Source: Antedon mediterranea (Eukaryota > Echinodermata > Crinoidea > Comatulida > Antedonidae). Taken from it: a stretch of 64,000 bases of DNA. A model generated the notes under the pieces. That model was given only the letters and a program-made list of their open reading frames with translations. It had not been told where the DNA came from and ran no database searches. Below, piece after piece: positions 22,201 through 32,575 of this stretch (positions are counted from its first letter, which is position 1; each line of letters opens with the position of its first letter). Position numbers and translations under genes: made by a program. The stretch lies in contig NC_092679.1 in assembly GCF_964355755.1 (NCBI RefSeq), positions 21,132,932 through 21,196,931 on the forward strand. The letters run 5' to 3'.

Positions 22201-24881
22201 TCAGACCTATGATTCATACACTGCAAGAAAATAAAATAAAAAATGGTGGTAACCTTGCATTCTGATGAACTGTATCATTTTTAAAAGTATACATATTTGG
22301 CAACATTTTCAAATTTTTTCAACATTTTACGTGCGCAACCAGTCATGTTTAACGTGCTCGTAGAACGTCATTTCAAGTTGAATAGTGATTAAAATAACGT
22401 AAAATTGTTAACCGAAGATTGAAAAACACAACTCGTGCAAAAGAAATGCTCATACGTGTTCCCTGCGCCGTGCGCACGTAAAAATGTGCGCACCTGGTGG
22501 CAATTTTTCAAACCCTTAAAATGACCTGAATCGTGCTCTAATTTAATCAGAAATTGATTTGGAGCATTTTAAAATTTCAAAAGCCGTTTACGCGCGCACT
22601 TTCCAATGTTACAAATGTCGGTAGCGATGAAAAAGTTAGCAATTGATGTGAAGCAAACGTGGCTGGAAATTACGTTAAAAAATATATATTTGTTTCGAAG
22701 TTATGATCAACTTAAGATTTTCAGAAATTCGCGCGTAACTTACGCTACGCGGATCTGACAGCGTCCAAAAGCTTCGCTGCACAACTTCAGTTAAATGTCG
22801 AAATGTTTAGAAAGTTACAACATGTTATGTTAACACGTTGCAGAGAAAAGTTGAACACAAAAAGTGGCGGAAATATGGAAGAATAATAAAAAAAAGAAAC
22901 ACTACAATTCCAAGAGCTTATCCGCCTTGAGGCGGATAACCAAAAAGTAACACTACAATAACAAATGCTTATCCGCTTGAGGCGGATAACCAATAATAGC
23001 AAACCGTCAAATAGCTGTGTAGCCTAATTGCTATACCTGATACAGCAATAATAGGAAATAATAGCAAACAAATAGCTGTGTAATTGCTATACCTTTTAGA
23101 GCAATAATAGCAAATAATAGCAAACAAATAGCTGTGTAATTGCTATACTTGATACAGCAATAATAGCAAATAATAGCAAACAAATAGCTGTGTAAATGCT
23201 ATACCTGATACAGCAATAATAGCAATTAATAGCAAACAAATAGCTGTGTAATTGCTATACATGATACAGCAATAATAGCAATTAATAGCAAACAAATAGC
23301 TGTGTAATTGCTATACCTTTTACAGCAATAATAGCAAATAATAGCAAACAAATAGCTGTGTAATTGCTATACCTGATAGAGCAATAATAGCAAATAATAG
23401 CAAACAAATAGCTGTGTAATTGCTATACCTGATACAGCAATAATAGCAAACAAATAGCTGTGTAATTGCTATACCTGATAGAGCAATAATAGCAAATAAT
23501 AGCAAACAAATAGCTGTGTAATTGCTATACCTGATAGAGCAATAATAGCAAATAATAGCAAACAAATAGCTGTGTAATTGCTATACCTGATACAGCAATA
23601 ATAGCAAATAATAGCAAACAAATAGCTGTGTAATTGCTATACCTGATACAGCAATAATAGCAAATAATAGCAAACAAATAGCTGTGTAATTGCTATACCT
23701 GATACAGCAATAATAGCAAATAATAGCAAACAAATAGCTGTGTAATTGCTATACCTGATACAGCAATAATAGCAAATAATAGCAAACAAATAGCTGTGTA
23801 ATTGCTATACCTTTTACAGCAATAATAGCAAATAATAGCAAACAAATAGCTGTGTAATTGCTATACCTGATACAGCAATAATAGCAAATAATAGCAAACA
23901 AATAGCTGTGTAATTGCTATACCTGATACAGCAATAATAGCAAATAATAGCAAACAAATAGCTGTGTAATTGCTATACCTTTTACAGCAATAATAGCAAA
24001 TAATAGCAAACAAATAGCTGTGTAATTGCTATACCTTTTACAGCAATAATAGCAAATAATAGCAAACAAATAGCTGTGTAATTGCTATACCTGATACAGC
24101 AATACTTCCATAGATTTTACATTACATTACATTAGGCCTAGCTTTAGCCTTGCTAGGCCTAGGATTGTTTGGTCGTTTGTTGACATAATTAATACAAAAG
24201 TAGGTGTGTTTACGAAATCCATATAAATATAACATTTAATATAAAATTATTAAAAACCAAATGTTACTGTTTTTAATCAATGTGAATGAAATGTAGAGTA
24301 GGCCTTGGCTAGCTAGGGCTACCTTATTTGATTCAAATGGCAGCAATTTATTGTTTGAGAAATTAAAAAGGAAACAACGCTTTTAGCGCTGCTTCGTCCC
24401 CAACCCAATCAACATAACGTGAAACGAATGTTCCTGTAGCTTTACCCTATTATAATCATTAATTTGTATCGTTAAAAATATGCGTACATTTTTGTTTTAC
24501 GACAATATACGCCACTGATAAGACTTGTTAGAAGTTATTTCGACGCTTTTCGCTGTTTGTCATGTGAACGCCATACGGTGCTAAAATATTTATCTTTTTA
24601 CTAATATTAAGTCAGAACTCCGTCTCGAACCCAGGCTAGCCATTGATATACATGCATGTCATTTCAAGTGTTAACAATAACTATAATATGCCTATACATA
24701 CATCTGTTGTAATGTTGTTACATTTGTTTTGTCCGTCCGGTCCCAACTCCTCAATACACGTTTCGGCGTCCTCCGGCGGCTCTTGCACCATCACCGTCAT
24801 GGCGATATTTAAGTTCATTCTCATACAGTACAGTATACACATCGCCAGACAACACATGAAAGGAATTGTATATCGAATCAT
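13212..24881 (-). CDS. SLC17 (sialin-like) anion transporter, copy B
   Basis: Nine coding exons on the minus strand: 24881-24702, 16692-16462, 16190-16103, 15624-15529, 15277-15147, 15021-14878, 14654-14522, 13914-13670, 13400-13212. Phases match copy A and give 478 residues ending at TAA (13214-13212), with no internal stop. The SLC17 hallmarks are the same: LGSFYIGYTIMPIPGG in exon 2, LRILDGLGQG across exons 2-3, DVPWIEIL in exon 6, TGFIGPLVLG in exon 8. Exon 2 has one extra codon (GQVIGGKR instead of GQIGGKR) and the C-terminal tail differs clearly from A. Introns share little sequence with A and lack the A/C insertions, so B is the older paralog. Exon 1 is the exception, nearly identical to A. 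Intron 1 is 8.0 kb and filled with satellite and Helitron-like DNA. Whether exon 1 is still spliced to exon 2 needs RNA evidence. Confidence 0.8.
14160..14465 (+). mobile_element. tRNA-derived SINE in copy B intron 7
   Basis: A pol III B-box (GGTTCGAATTC, about 14202-14212) is followed by a conserved central region (CCTTTAGGCAAGATAC, TTGCCTCTCTCCACCCAG, ATAAATGGGAACCCGG). It ends in GGCGCTATATAAAT and a short TATTATTATTA tail. This body-plus-tail layout is characteristic of marine invertebrate SINEs. A related tail on the minus strand lies at about 29790-29860. Confidence 0.65.
15830..16026. mobile_element. 197-bp MITE in copy B intron 3
   Basis: Terminal inverted repeats GGGTCTTTCACACA and TGTGTGAAAGACCC bound the segment. 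Subterminal GTTCCGGCACGGTTCCG and CGGAACCGTGCCGGAAC are also inverted. It is non-coding and GC-richer than its surroundings. Its family is not otherwise seen in the window. Confidence 0.75.
17070..17345. repeat. Dispersed repeat related to 11925-12140
   Basis: Shares TTCCTGTCATTTGATTGGACGA, a GTACGCACTATT-like core and AATAGTACTT with the segment in the A-B intergenic region. Non-coding, in copy B intron 1. Class unknown. Confidence 0.45.
17650..17822. repeat. TA-rich microsatellites
   Basis: Runs of (TA)n at 17660-17675 and 17780-17820, separated by AT-rich DNA, in copy B intron 1. Confidence 0.8.
18098..18438. repeat. 56-bp satellite array, left block
   Basis: About six units of 56 bp built on CAATAATAGCAAATAATAGC, then AAACAAATAGCTGTGTAATT, then GCTATACCTGATACAG. 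Each unit has an ATAGC/GCTAT inverted pair. It is interrupted at 18438/18439 by the Helitron-like block and resumes at 22994. Confidence 0.95.
18439..19999 (-). mobile_element. Helitron/Helentron-like non-autonomous element, unit 1
   Basis: Read on the minus strand, the unit ends with a GC-rich hairpin (CTCGTC...GACGAG, 18451-18469), an 8-nt spacer and CTAG (18439-18442), then host T. Just inside the hairpin is GGCGGATAACCAAA, the inverse of the TTGGTTATCCGCC that opens unit 3 at 22993. That matches the asymmetric terminal inverted repeat described for Helentron-associated elements. There is no Rep/helicase ORF. Unit 2 is almost identical (few differences over 1.5 kb), which implies recent tandem duplication. 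Confidence 0.6.
18612..18686 (-). other. tRNA-like segment with perfect B-box inside the Helitron-like unit
   Basis: The minus strand has TGGCTCGATGTG (A-box-like) and, at tRNA spacing, GGGTTCGAGTCCCG with a recognisable T-arm (4 of 5 stem pairs). No acceptor stem forms and the anticodon arm is imperfect, so this is not a functional tRNA gene. It could be a pol III promoter or a captured tRNA fragment. Repeated at 20173-20247 and 21802-21876, where the last has one base changed in the B-box. Confidence 0.5.
20000..21630 (-). mobile_element. Helitron/Helentron-like element, unit 2
   Basis: Begins on the plus strand with CTAG at 20000-20003 and the same hairpin as unit 1. At its other end (about 21560-21630) it keeps an extra tail with the GGTTATCCGCTTGAGGCGGATAACC palindrome and an A-run that unit 1 lacks. 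Tandem to unit 1 without spacer. Confidence 0.6.
21631..22993 (-). mobile_element. Helitron/Helentron-like element, unit 3 (diverged)
   Basis: Starts with CTAG at 21631 and the CTCGTC/GACGAG hairpin, and ends at 22993 with two GGCGGATAACC palindromes (about 22915-22941 and 22968-22991). It is clearly more diverged from units 1 and 2 than they are from each other, so it is probably the oldest insertion. The outer junction sits at A^T inside a satellite unit. Confidence 0.6.
22994..24105. repeat. 56-bp satellite array, right block
   Basis: About 20 units of the same 56-bp repeat, with variant endings CTGATACAG, CTTTTACAG and CTGATAGAG and one shortened unit near 23430-23475. Minus-strand ORFs here are by-products of the repeat. 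Confidence 0.95.
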
Positions 24882-25409
24882 TTTGAAAACACGGCTAACA
24901 AAATAACAGTTTACAATAATTCTAATCAACACAGTCACAAGTGAATTGTACTAACAAAGAGTAACTTCGGAAAAAAAAACTGATCAATCTCTTTGCATAT
25001 GATTTTCTCCTGGCATAAGCCCTAAACGAGTATTTTCTGTACTTATTACCCCAACATGCGGAATTCACTTAGATTGTTGTGCTGGTCCGTGATAACGCTA
25101 GCTTAACATTTAATTGCTGTACAAAAAATGGATCAACCTGAATTTTAGGCATAATATAAAGAATATAGGCCTATAGGGGTTTAATATTATTTGCATTTAA
25201 ATAGGACTGTTCCATTTTGATATGGGTGTTAACCAACGTCTATAGCGTGTTCATTCCTAGGAAATAACTTCAGTCAATTACTGTTGAGAAACAAAAAAAA
25301 AGACAAACGCTTCAAAGTTATACAGCTTTGTTTCTCAAACACACATAAATAATTCTATAAATTCAAATTATATAATTTAATCCTATTATAAATGTGTATA
25401 CAAAACAGT

Positions 25410-25690
25410 GTAATGGAATTGTATACCGAATCATGCTGAAACCAGCCAAAATATAGGTTCACAATGATTCTACTCAACACAATCAAATAAACAGCCGATT
25501 TCCATAAATTAAAATTGTTAAAAAAAAGCGGTAACTTTCTTCGGAAAAGTGCTAATCAATATTTTCGTGTTAGCTTTGCATCTGGCCTTTAAACCAAAAG
25601 AATTAAGGTCAAACGCCACACTCTATATATAATATAATATCCATTCTTTCTTTGAACAAAACAAATATTCAAGTATTCAACGCCACATAC
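25410..25690 (-). pseudogene. Relic of SLC17 promoter and start of exon 1
   Basis: The minus strand matches copy A 3510-3782: 5' flank (GCTAACACGAAAATATTGAT, TTTTCCGAAGAAAGTTACCG), then the start codon and first seven codons (MIRYTIP). Similarity stops there. On the other side (25350-25409) lies sequence matching the 3' flank of copy A (10985-11045) in plus orientation. It is a rearrangement scar, not a usable exon. Confidence 0.75.
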
Positions 25691-27412
25691 AAAATTTTCA
25701 AAAGCCGGCGAGCAGTCTTAAAGTTACAAGTAAACTGTAATTGCATTTTCTCGAAAACTACTTGTCCAAAAAACTTAATTTTTGTACAAGAGGCAAGAGT
25801 TATAATTTCTGATTCGTAATTTTAAAACATAATTTGATTTAATGTGCACGTTTTTTAATGCGAGTAGTTTAAAAAAACCTATTTCTTTTCAAATTCACTG
25901 CTGTTCTATTGTTAGTCAACTGAAGCTATTGTTAATTGAAAGGCCTGTTAAATGACCATTACACTAAACTCGCATACACAGCTTGTAGTGAAATTAGCCT
26001 AAATCACAAATAGCATTAAGACACACACAAATATATATATATTTTTTTTATCGGAGAAATCTTATGTAGGAGAATTTTACAGTAGGCGGAGGTATGCACT
26101 CTCGGAGTGGCTTTCTAATTGTTGAATGTTTTGATGTTAGCTTAATTGTTAAAACTGGTAAAAGAAGTAGGCCTAATATAACGCTGGCGGCAACGAATTT
26201 AACGACCTTCACAACAAAAATATGTCTTTGTAACAAAATTTATTTTAAATGGAACGCTACAAAAATAATCATCTGCTTCATCATTGCATGCATACCTAAT
26301 AACCAGACAAGAACGTATCTTTGTTACGTTTTACTATCAATCCATTTTCATATCACGCAATCCATTTTTCAACAATATAGGCCTAGGAGTATAATAGTAA
26401 CATTTTGATTGAATAGTGAGGGATTAGTTACAGTGTTGACTTTGAATAAGCCATTACCCACGCATAAAAGTGTTACTGCATTCACACATGAACTTTGCGT
26501 AACAAAAGAAATCAACGACAAACGAAATATAGCCTATATAGGCCTATTCATTCCTTTTAAATATTAGGCATATTGCCAAGGCTAGCCCAAATCATAACTG
26601 TGCGTATAGTTTTGTATTTCCGATGCGTGTAGTACACTATTTATCTTCATTTCCGTACGTCCGTAAGTATTAGGCCGAATTTCCGTAATAAGTTATGGAC
26701 GTTCCGAAATTTGAACCGTGTTATACCGGTAGCAGACCGAAAGTTTGCTTCTTTATGCAAATGTCCTATCATTATATTCTTTATTTTATTTTGGAGTGTG
26801 GTTTAAAACAACACTTTTGTAAAGTTTATAGTGGATAAACAAAAATTAATTTTTGGAAATTGTGGTTTTAACATCTGACTTTATTTAGCATTAAAATTCA
26901 AAATAATACAATTTAACGTTTTGCTCAATATATTTATAGCAACAGCTTCATATTTTTTTGTATAACATTTTAAAATTATTAATTGATAATTAATTTACAT
27001 TAATTGAGTACAGTTATTAGAATGTATTACCGTACCAAAAGTAGGGCTACCTTCATCGGGGACTTCCCCGTGACGTTCGCATTGAACGAAAAAAAATTTA
27101 TCATGAATTTTACGTGCGAGAGTACCATTTGCGGCCATCTAGGGGTGTCATTTAACAATTTGCTTGCTCGAATGCTCAGTGTCTACAGCCCTAGAGTATT
27201 TGGGCAACCCTCTTGAAATAGTCCTGCGACCGCCCCTGATAGCTCTATTTATTTACAGCAATTTGTTGAGGAAACTAAACATATAAATGTAAGTACAAGG
27301 TGGTAGTGATACAGTTGAGTAGGCCTACGTATTGACTGGTGGTCTAGAAAAAAATAATCGAATGCTATAATGTAAACTACAGTACATGATACCATAGATA
27401 TTGTAGTGTAAT
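25691..27412. other. Intergenic, no gene recognised
   Basis: AT-rich DNA with dispersed AGGCCTA words and short A or T runs. Overlapping ORFs at 26048-26408 on both strands have no family features. I see nothing supportable as a gene. Confidence 0.5.
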
Positions 27413-28539
27413 CTATATATAAATTATGGTTGATTCTGACATAGCCGAGCACAATGGAAAAACTTCGGTACTAATCTCCGCCTTGGATACCTACCTTATC
27501 TATCTCAGATGTACCGCGAAACGTAGATTTGATAACATTAGTTTCCACTTTTTCTATCTTAGGAAGATATTATAAAGGGTTTTATAAGAAATTTTCTGAT
27601 TTCAATCGGTAAATTTTAAATCTACCGGCGGTAAATAATTTCCGGGTTCACCGAAGGTGTGTCAATCACCTTGCAAGTTCCCTGCATGGTTGGTTTCAAC
27701 CAGGGAGTTGTGAAACAACTCCCTTTTTCAACTAAGTTGGCCGTTGGTGGCGATAGCCATTTTGTTTTTTTTGTTTATTTTCGGACCGCGCGTGTGAAGG
27801 TATACTGTAGTACCGTAGTACATAAAGATCAAATTAAATATATTCATAAAACATAGGAGTAAATTGTGGGAAATAATTATATAAAATTACATCGAGAGAA
27901 ATGAGCTTTTGTTTGAAATGAATGTAACCCCGATAGCCGAGTTAGCTGCCAGGATTTATGTATACTATGCGCTATCTGTGACCCTGGGATACTTCTGCTC
28001 ATGTTGCAAGCCGTCCAAAACGTACTCCTTCTTAGGCCAAAACGGCTCACTGTGTCGCGGATTAATGTATTAATTATACCAATTAGGATGGTATTTATTT
28101 GAATAAACGCCCGGAACACCTCCCCAATAAAACATCAATTAAAATAATTATCACCACTCGCCCCCACCCCCCTCCCATCCAAATACCATCTAATTAACGC
28201 CCATCCATATTTATAACACAATTGTACTATTTTTGAGTAGATTTCATTGGACTGTTATCTACAATTTACCAAGCATTTGTTATTCTTTTTTTACCACTTT
28301 TCATATCTACAATAAACACTATACGTAAAACGCTATTAATCATCTAAGCCACTGTGAAACAGGTTAGTGAGTAGGTTTAGTTTTACGAATATCAAAAGCA
28401 TTTAAATAATGGTAACCGATCGAAATCGTCCAAGCCAGAATGTCCTTCTAAAACTTTTTAACCAAGTCATTATCATTCCGAGAACCATCGTCTACACTTT
28501 CTACAGGGGGGGAGCGAGCGAAGCGAGCTCACCATCTAG
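27413..28539 (+). mobile_element. Hairpin-ended (Helitron-like) element, copy 1
   Basis: Begins CTATATATAAATTATGG and ends with a hairpin containing GAGCGAGCGAAGCGAGCTC, then ACCATCTAG|T. Much of its length (27554-28535) is matched in inverted orientation by 34892-35681. There is no ORF. The CTAG|T end and terminal hairpin suggest a Helitron-type element, but the 5' end is only inferred from the copies. Confidence 0.5.
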
Positions 28540-30414
28540 TATATTAAATTAACTATAATCCTCTATGATGATAATACACTATACTTCATAGCCACACATA
28601 AATATTGTAGGTAACCTCAGCGTTCCATTTTTTCGGAAGGAAGGCTATATAATATACTTTATGCATGCTGACAGCCAGTGATCTAAACAATAAGTACGCG
28701 GTTGTCTAGCGGTATCCTTTGTACGATTCGTTTGTGCCCAAGCTCACGATACACGCGTCAATATCATGTTACATCCTGGGACCAAAAAAAAATGTACAGA
28801 TCTATGGTTAGACGTAGCCTACGGTCATACAGGGAATAATATAAGGTATGAGTTATTCACGAACGAGTTTACGAATTTTTCAATTTACAAGTAACCTTTT
28901 GTACTGTGGAGCACGTATTTGCAGGATGTTCAGAGATGAGGGTGAGGTATTGGGGTTCGCCGTCGGTTAAGGGGGAGGGGGGGGGGGGGGGGGGGGGGTT
29001 CGCTGTAAAGGGGGGTTCGCCCGAACCATAAAAACTCCTGCCCCTGCTGTACATTATTATTATTATTATTATTGGTGTTATTATTATTGTTATTGTTGTT
29101 GTGAAATGATTTGTTGCTCAATGCTTATTAGAAGAATAATAGTATAACAATAATTATTATTTTTAACATATAATGTGGTTATTATGTACGGAGTAACCTG
29201 TACTTCGCATGGTCCTTTTCTCCCTTATGGGAGGAATGTAAGGATAATAAAAGCGCACTCTGATAAATTCAAATTGTATCAAGAATACGGCCATTGATTT
29301 TGTTATACACTTTGAAATATCTGTAAGCTAAAAAATGAAAGCAATACTGGATATGGAACTTTATACTTTACTTTTGACTGAAAATAAAAGACGCTAAAGA
29401 AAAATTGTGCTGTGTGAATTAGTGAATTAGATGATACTAATTTTGGGTGTTTTTTCGTGGTGTATTTGATAGATAAAATAAAAAAGTGGACATATATCGA
29501 ATGAAAACACATTTCTTCTGTTGATTTTTATTCATTTAAATTTTTTATTTTTTTTCAATGGATTTGATATTTTGCACATTTGTTTTTGTGTGAGAGATTT
29601 GTTACCTATACATTTGCTATTTGCGTGAGGTTTGGTTTCCTTTTTGCTACAACAGAGAAGGTTTCGTAGTTGATACGTGACGTAACAACTCACGAAACAT
29701 GTCAAATTACTGTTATTTTTTGGCCTTTTTGTTAGTGTTTATCCTTACAATTCAGGAAAGTGATTGTAATAACCATTCCCTAACATAGTAACATAATAAT
29801 AATAATAATAAGATTTATATAGCGCACATATCCACACAAAAATGCTCAAGGCGCTTGTGAAAAACCATAAAAAAAACATATAAAAATATAAACCTTGAAA
29901 CATAAATACATAGTATCTACAAAAACATTCTAGAATAAGAGTATGTTTAGATTTAAGAAACCATGTATAATTAATATAAGAACAATCAGAAACATTCCAG
30001 AAGTACTGGTATGCTATTAATAGAAACTGTAATCCAATAGAATAAGAAGTATAAAGAATGATCTAGAAGGATAGGAACATCTTGTATATAAAGGGATGTA
30101 AAACTATTGTAATGTTGTTGGATATTAGATTGTAAAAGTTATTGTGAAGCTGTTGTTTAAAGTGTTTACTGGATTGTTGAAAGTTGAAGTTGATTGAAAT
30201 TAAAGTTTTGTTTTTGAGTTATTTTACAACTTTGTGGATTTTGTGTGTATACTTTTATGTCACAAGGGAGTTCCTAAAGTATTCTCAACCGCTCGGAAAC
30301 ATACGTGAAAGGAGTTCGTGAGCTATCGTGAGCGGCCCCTCAATAAACATCAGTGTGCCAAATGGGAACACCTACCATTCAGCGGCTTCGGAGGAGATAC
30401 GTAAAATTAGAGCG
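28540..30414. other. Intergenic with microsatellites and SINE tail
   Basis: No gene. It contains a G22 run at 28977-28998, a TTA/TTG triplet repeat at 29055-29100, and at about 29790-29860 the minus-strand tail of a SINE (ATTATTATT, then AGATTTATATAGCGC). Confidence 0.6.
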
Positions 30415-30803
30415 GGGTTGGTGAAATCTGTCCATAATAGGTTACTTTTCTGTCCATAATAGGTTACTTTCTGTCCATAATAGGGACTAGAGGGCGCTGT
30501 TGTTTGTCCATAATAGGCGACTTTCATAATTGGCTGTCCAAAACAGGTGACTTTTTGTCCACAATAGGCGAGTTTATTGAAGTAGTGCGCCATCCATTGT
30601 GTTGTCCATAATAGGTGATTTTTTTGGCGTACTCGTACGTACGTAGTTTATTTCGCGAGTAGAAGTAATACTAATTTGCTTTCTGTTCAGACTTCGAGGC
30701 TACCTAGGAGGCCTAATTAGTATAAATATTTAAGTCTTTCTGGCCTAGGCCTAGGCTAGTCCTGTTAGTTAGGCTACCTCTATAGGCCTACTAGCCTAGG
30801 CCT

Positions 30804-32409
30804 AGTCCATTTGTTATTGTCCACTAATAATAATGAAATGTGGAATTTATTCAGCAACAAATAATTTCATCATTTAGGTATATTTATTCATAAAAAGACA
30901 TCAAAATACAACGGCAGCCAAAAGGCTGAAAAGTAGTATTTTACAAAATTTGATAAAAATATATAAATACATTATGTATAAAAGGTAAAACTAGTTTAAA
31001 AAAAAAAAAAAAAAAAAATAATAATAATAATTTACCACATTAAAATTGGTCCACCTGTAAGTTAAAATAGTGCCAGCCTATTCAATATTCATCATTAATG
31101 AGTCGGACTAAAAAAGGGACTGGTGAAGATCTAAATCTTTCTGTACGACCAAACGGGATTTTAATTTGAACTTCATTTTAGGTTTGATATAGTACGGACA
31201 GACATTACGCAACTTACCATACTATTGCAAGTTTAAATAAATCACCAAACGAACCCACACGTTCTTTTACAAAAATAAAAAATACCCCATAATACTCTAA
31301 TAATAATATTGATAAAGTTTTATTTTTTTAAGATAATGAAATGTAAACTGTTATTTTTATAAATGCATTGGTGTTTCAATGTATTGTTGTATTTTTTTTT
31401 CTTATTTTATTTACTTATTTTGTTTTGTTAACAGTAATAATAAAAATCAATTTAATATTGAAAAAGACATCACAGTTCAGCACTTCATTTCGTCATTTTA
31501 GGTCCTCCCCTATTTCAAAATTCTGGATCCACATAGCTCAATGACAAACCATCCCAGTCTAAAGTGGATCAACAGCAGCACATCTCATCCATTTATTATA
31601 TTGTTTAATTAAATGAATCAATTTTAATGTTTAATACTAATAAGAAATATGACAATAAATCAAGTTTACATACACGCAGTGTACAATCAACACCTTTGTT
31701 CTGTATTCAGAACAGTTTATTCAAAATCTAAATCACATTTAAAAAATACTGAATTATATTATTTTTAAAAGTGTAAAAACATGGTTAAACTTCAATTAAG
31801 TTAATAGAAATGTCCATGCTACTGTACTATAACATTGATCAGAAGATACACTGTACACAATCTTTGATACATGCAAAAAATATGGGAAAAATTGAGATTT
31901 AAATAGATGACATAATTAATAACATACAGTAACAATAGCTCTGGCTCTACTATACTGCCAACCTACTAACTGTCCGAACTGTCTGGATAAGACTCATTCA
32001 TTCAAAAAATAATTAAAAAAAACAAAAAGGTCAATCTAGCAATCTAGATGTCTGTGATTTGAAGACAAACTACCAATAGGTCTAGTAGACTAGGCTAGTA
32101 GTAGCTGATTTCAGTCTTTAAAGTATAGTAGTGGGCGGTGGTGGCAGTGGTATTAGTAAAAGACTGTATAGTGACTAGTCCGCCAGACCTGACCTGCAGT
32201 TAGGCAGTATAGTTACGAGTAGTCTGTAAAATATAAAAACAGATAATGAGGATAGGCCTAGTTGTTTGTAGTAGGAAACCTATCTACCTAATATGAGCCC
32301 ATGTCATTTTTATTCCTACTGTAGCAGGGAGGTACCCCCTGCTGTAAGGTAGGCCTAGAAAAAAAAAGCTCACATTTCATTAGTAATAGTGGACAATAAC
32401 AAATGGACT
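30804..32409. mobile_element. 1.6-kb TIR element nested in the foldback arm
   Basis: AGTCCATTTGTTATTGTCC at 30804 and its inverse ending at 32409 are followed inward by ACTA and TAATGAAATGTG in both ends (about 38 bp TIR). The right foldback arm has no counterpart, which shows it is an insertion. There is no ORF of note, so it is non-autonomous. Confidence 0.7.
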
Positions 32410-32434
32410 CCAGCTAGAGGCCTAAGCGGGATCC

Positions 32435-32575
32435 AGTCAAGTCGCCCCATCGCAAAGTCGCCCCATCGCAAAGTCGCCCCATACAAAGTCGCCCAATACA
32501 AAGTCGCCCCATCGCAAAGTCGCCCCATTACAAAGTCGCCCCAACGCAAAGTCGCCCCATCGCAAAGTCGCCCAC
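32435..32575. repeat. About 16-bp tandem repeat, left inner foldback arm
   Basis: Eight to nine units of 15-16 bp based on CGCCCCATCGCAAAGT. The inverse array is at 34010-34165. Confidence 0.9.

Noticed and set aside
23320-23565. Minus-strand 81-residue ORF with hydrophobic repeats
   Set aside because: It is a translation of the 56-bp satellite; the periodic peptide follows from the repeat and has no start context or conservation.
18098-24105. CRISPR-like array of regularly spaced repeats
   Set aside because: The whole 56-bp unit repeats, spacers included, in a eukaryotic intron. It is a satellite.
26048-26408. Overlapping ORFs on both strands
   Set aside because: No homology features, AT-rich with AGGCCTA repeat words; treated as chance ORFs.
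28930-29054. Proline- and asparagine-rich ORFs
   Set aside because: Produced by a G22 run and TTA/TTG triplet repeats, not by a gene.
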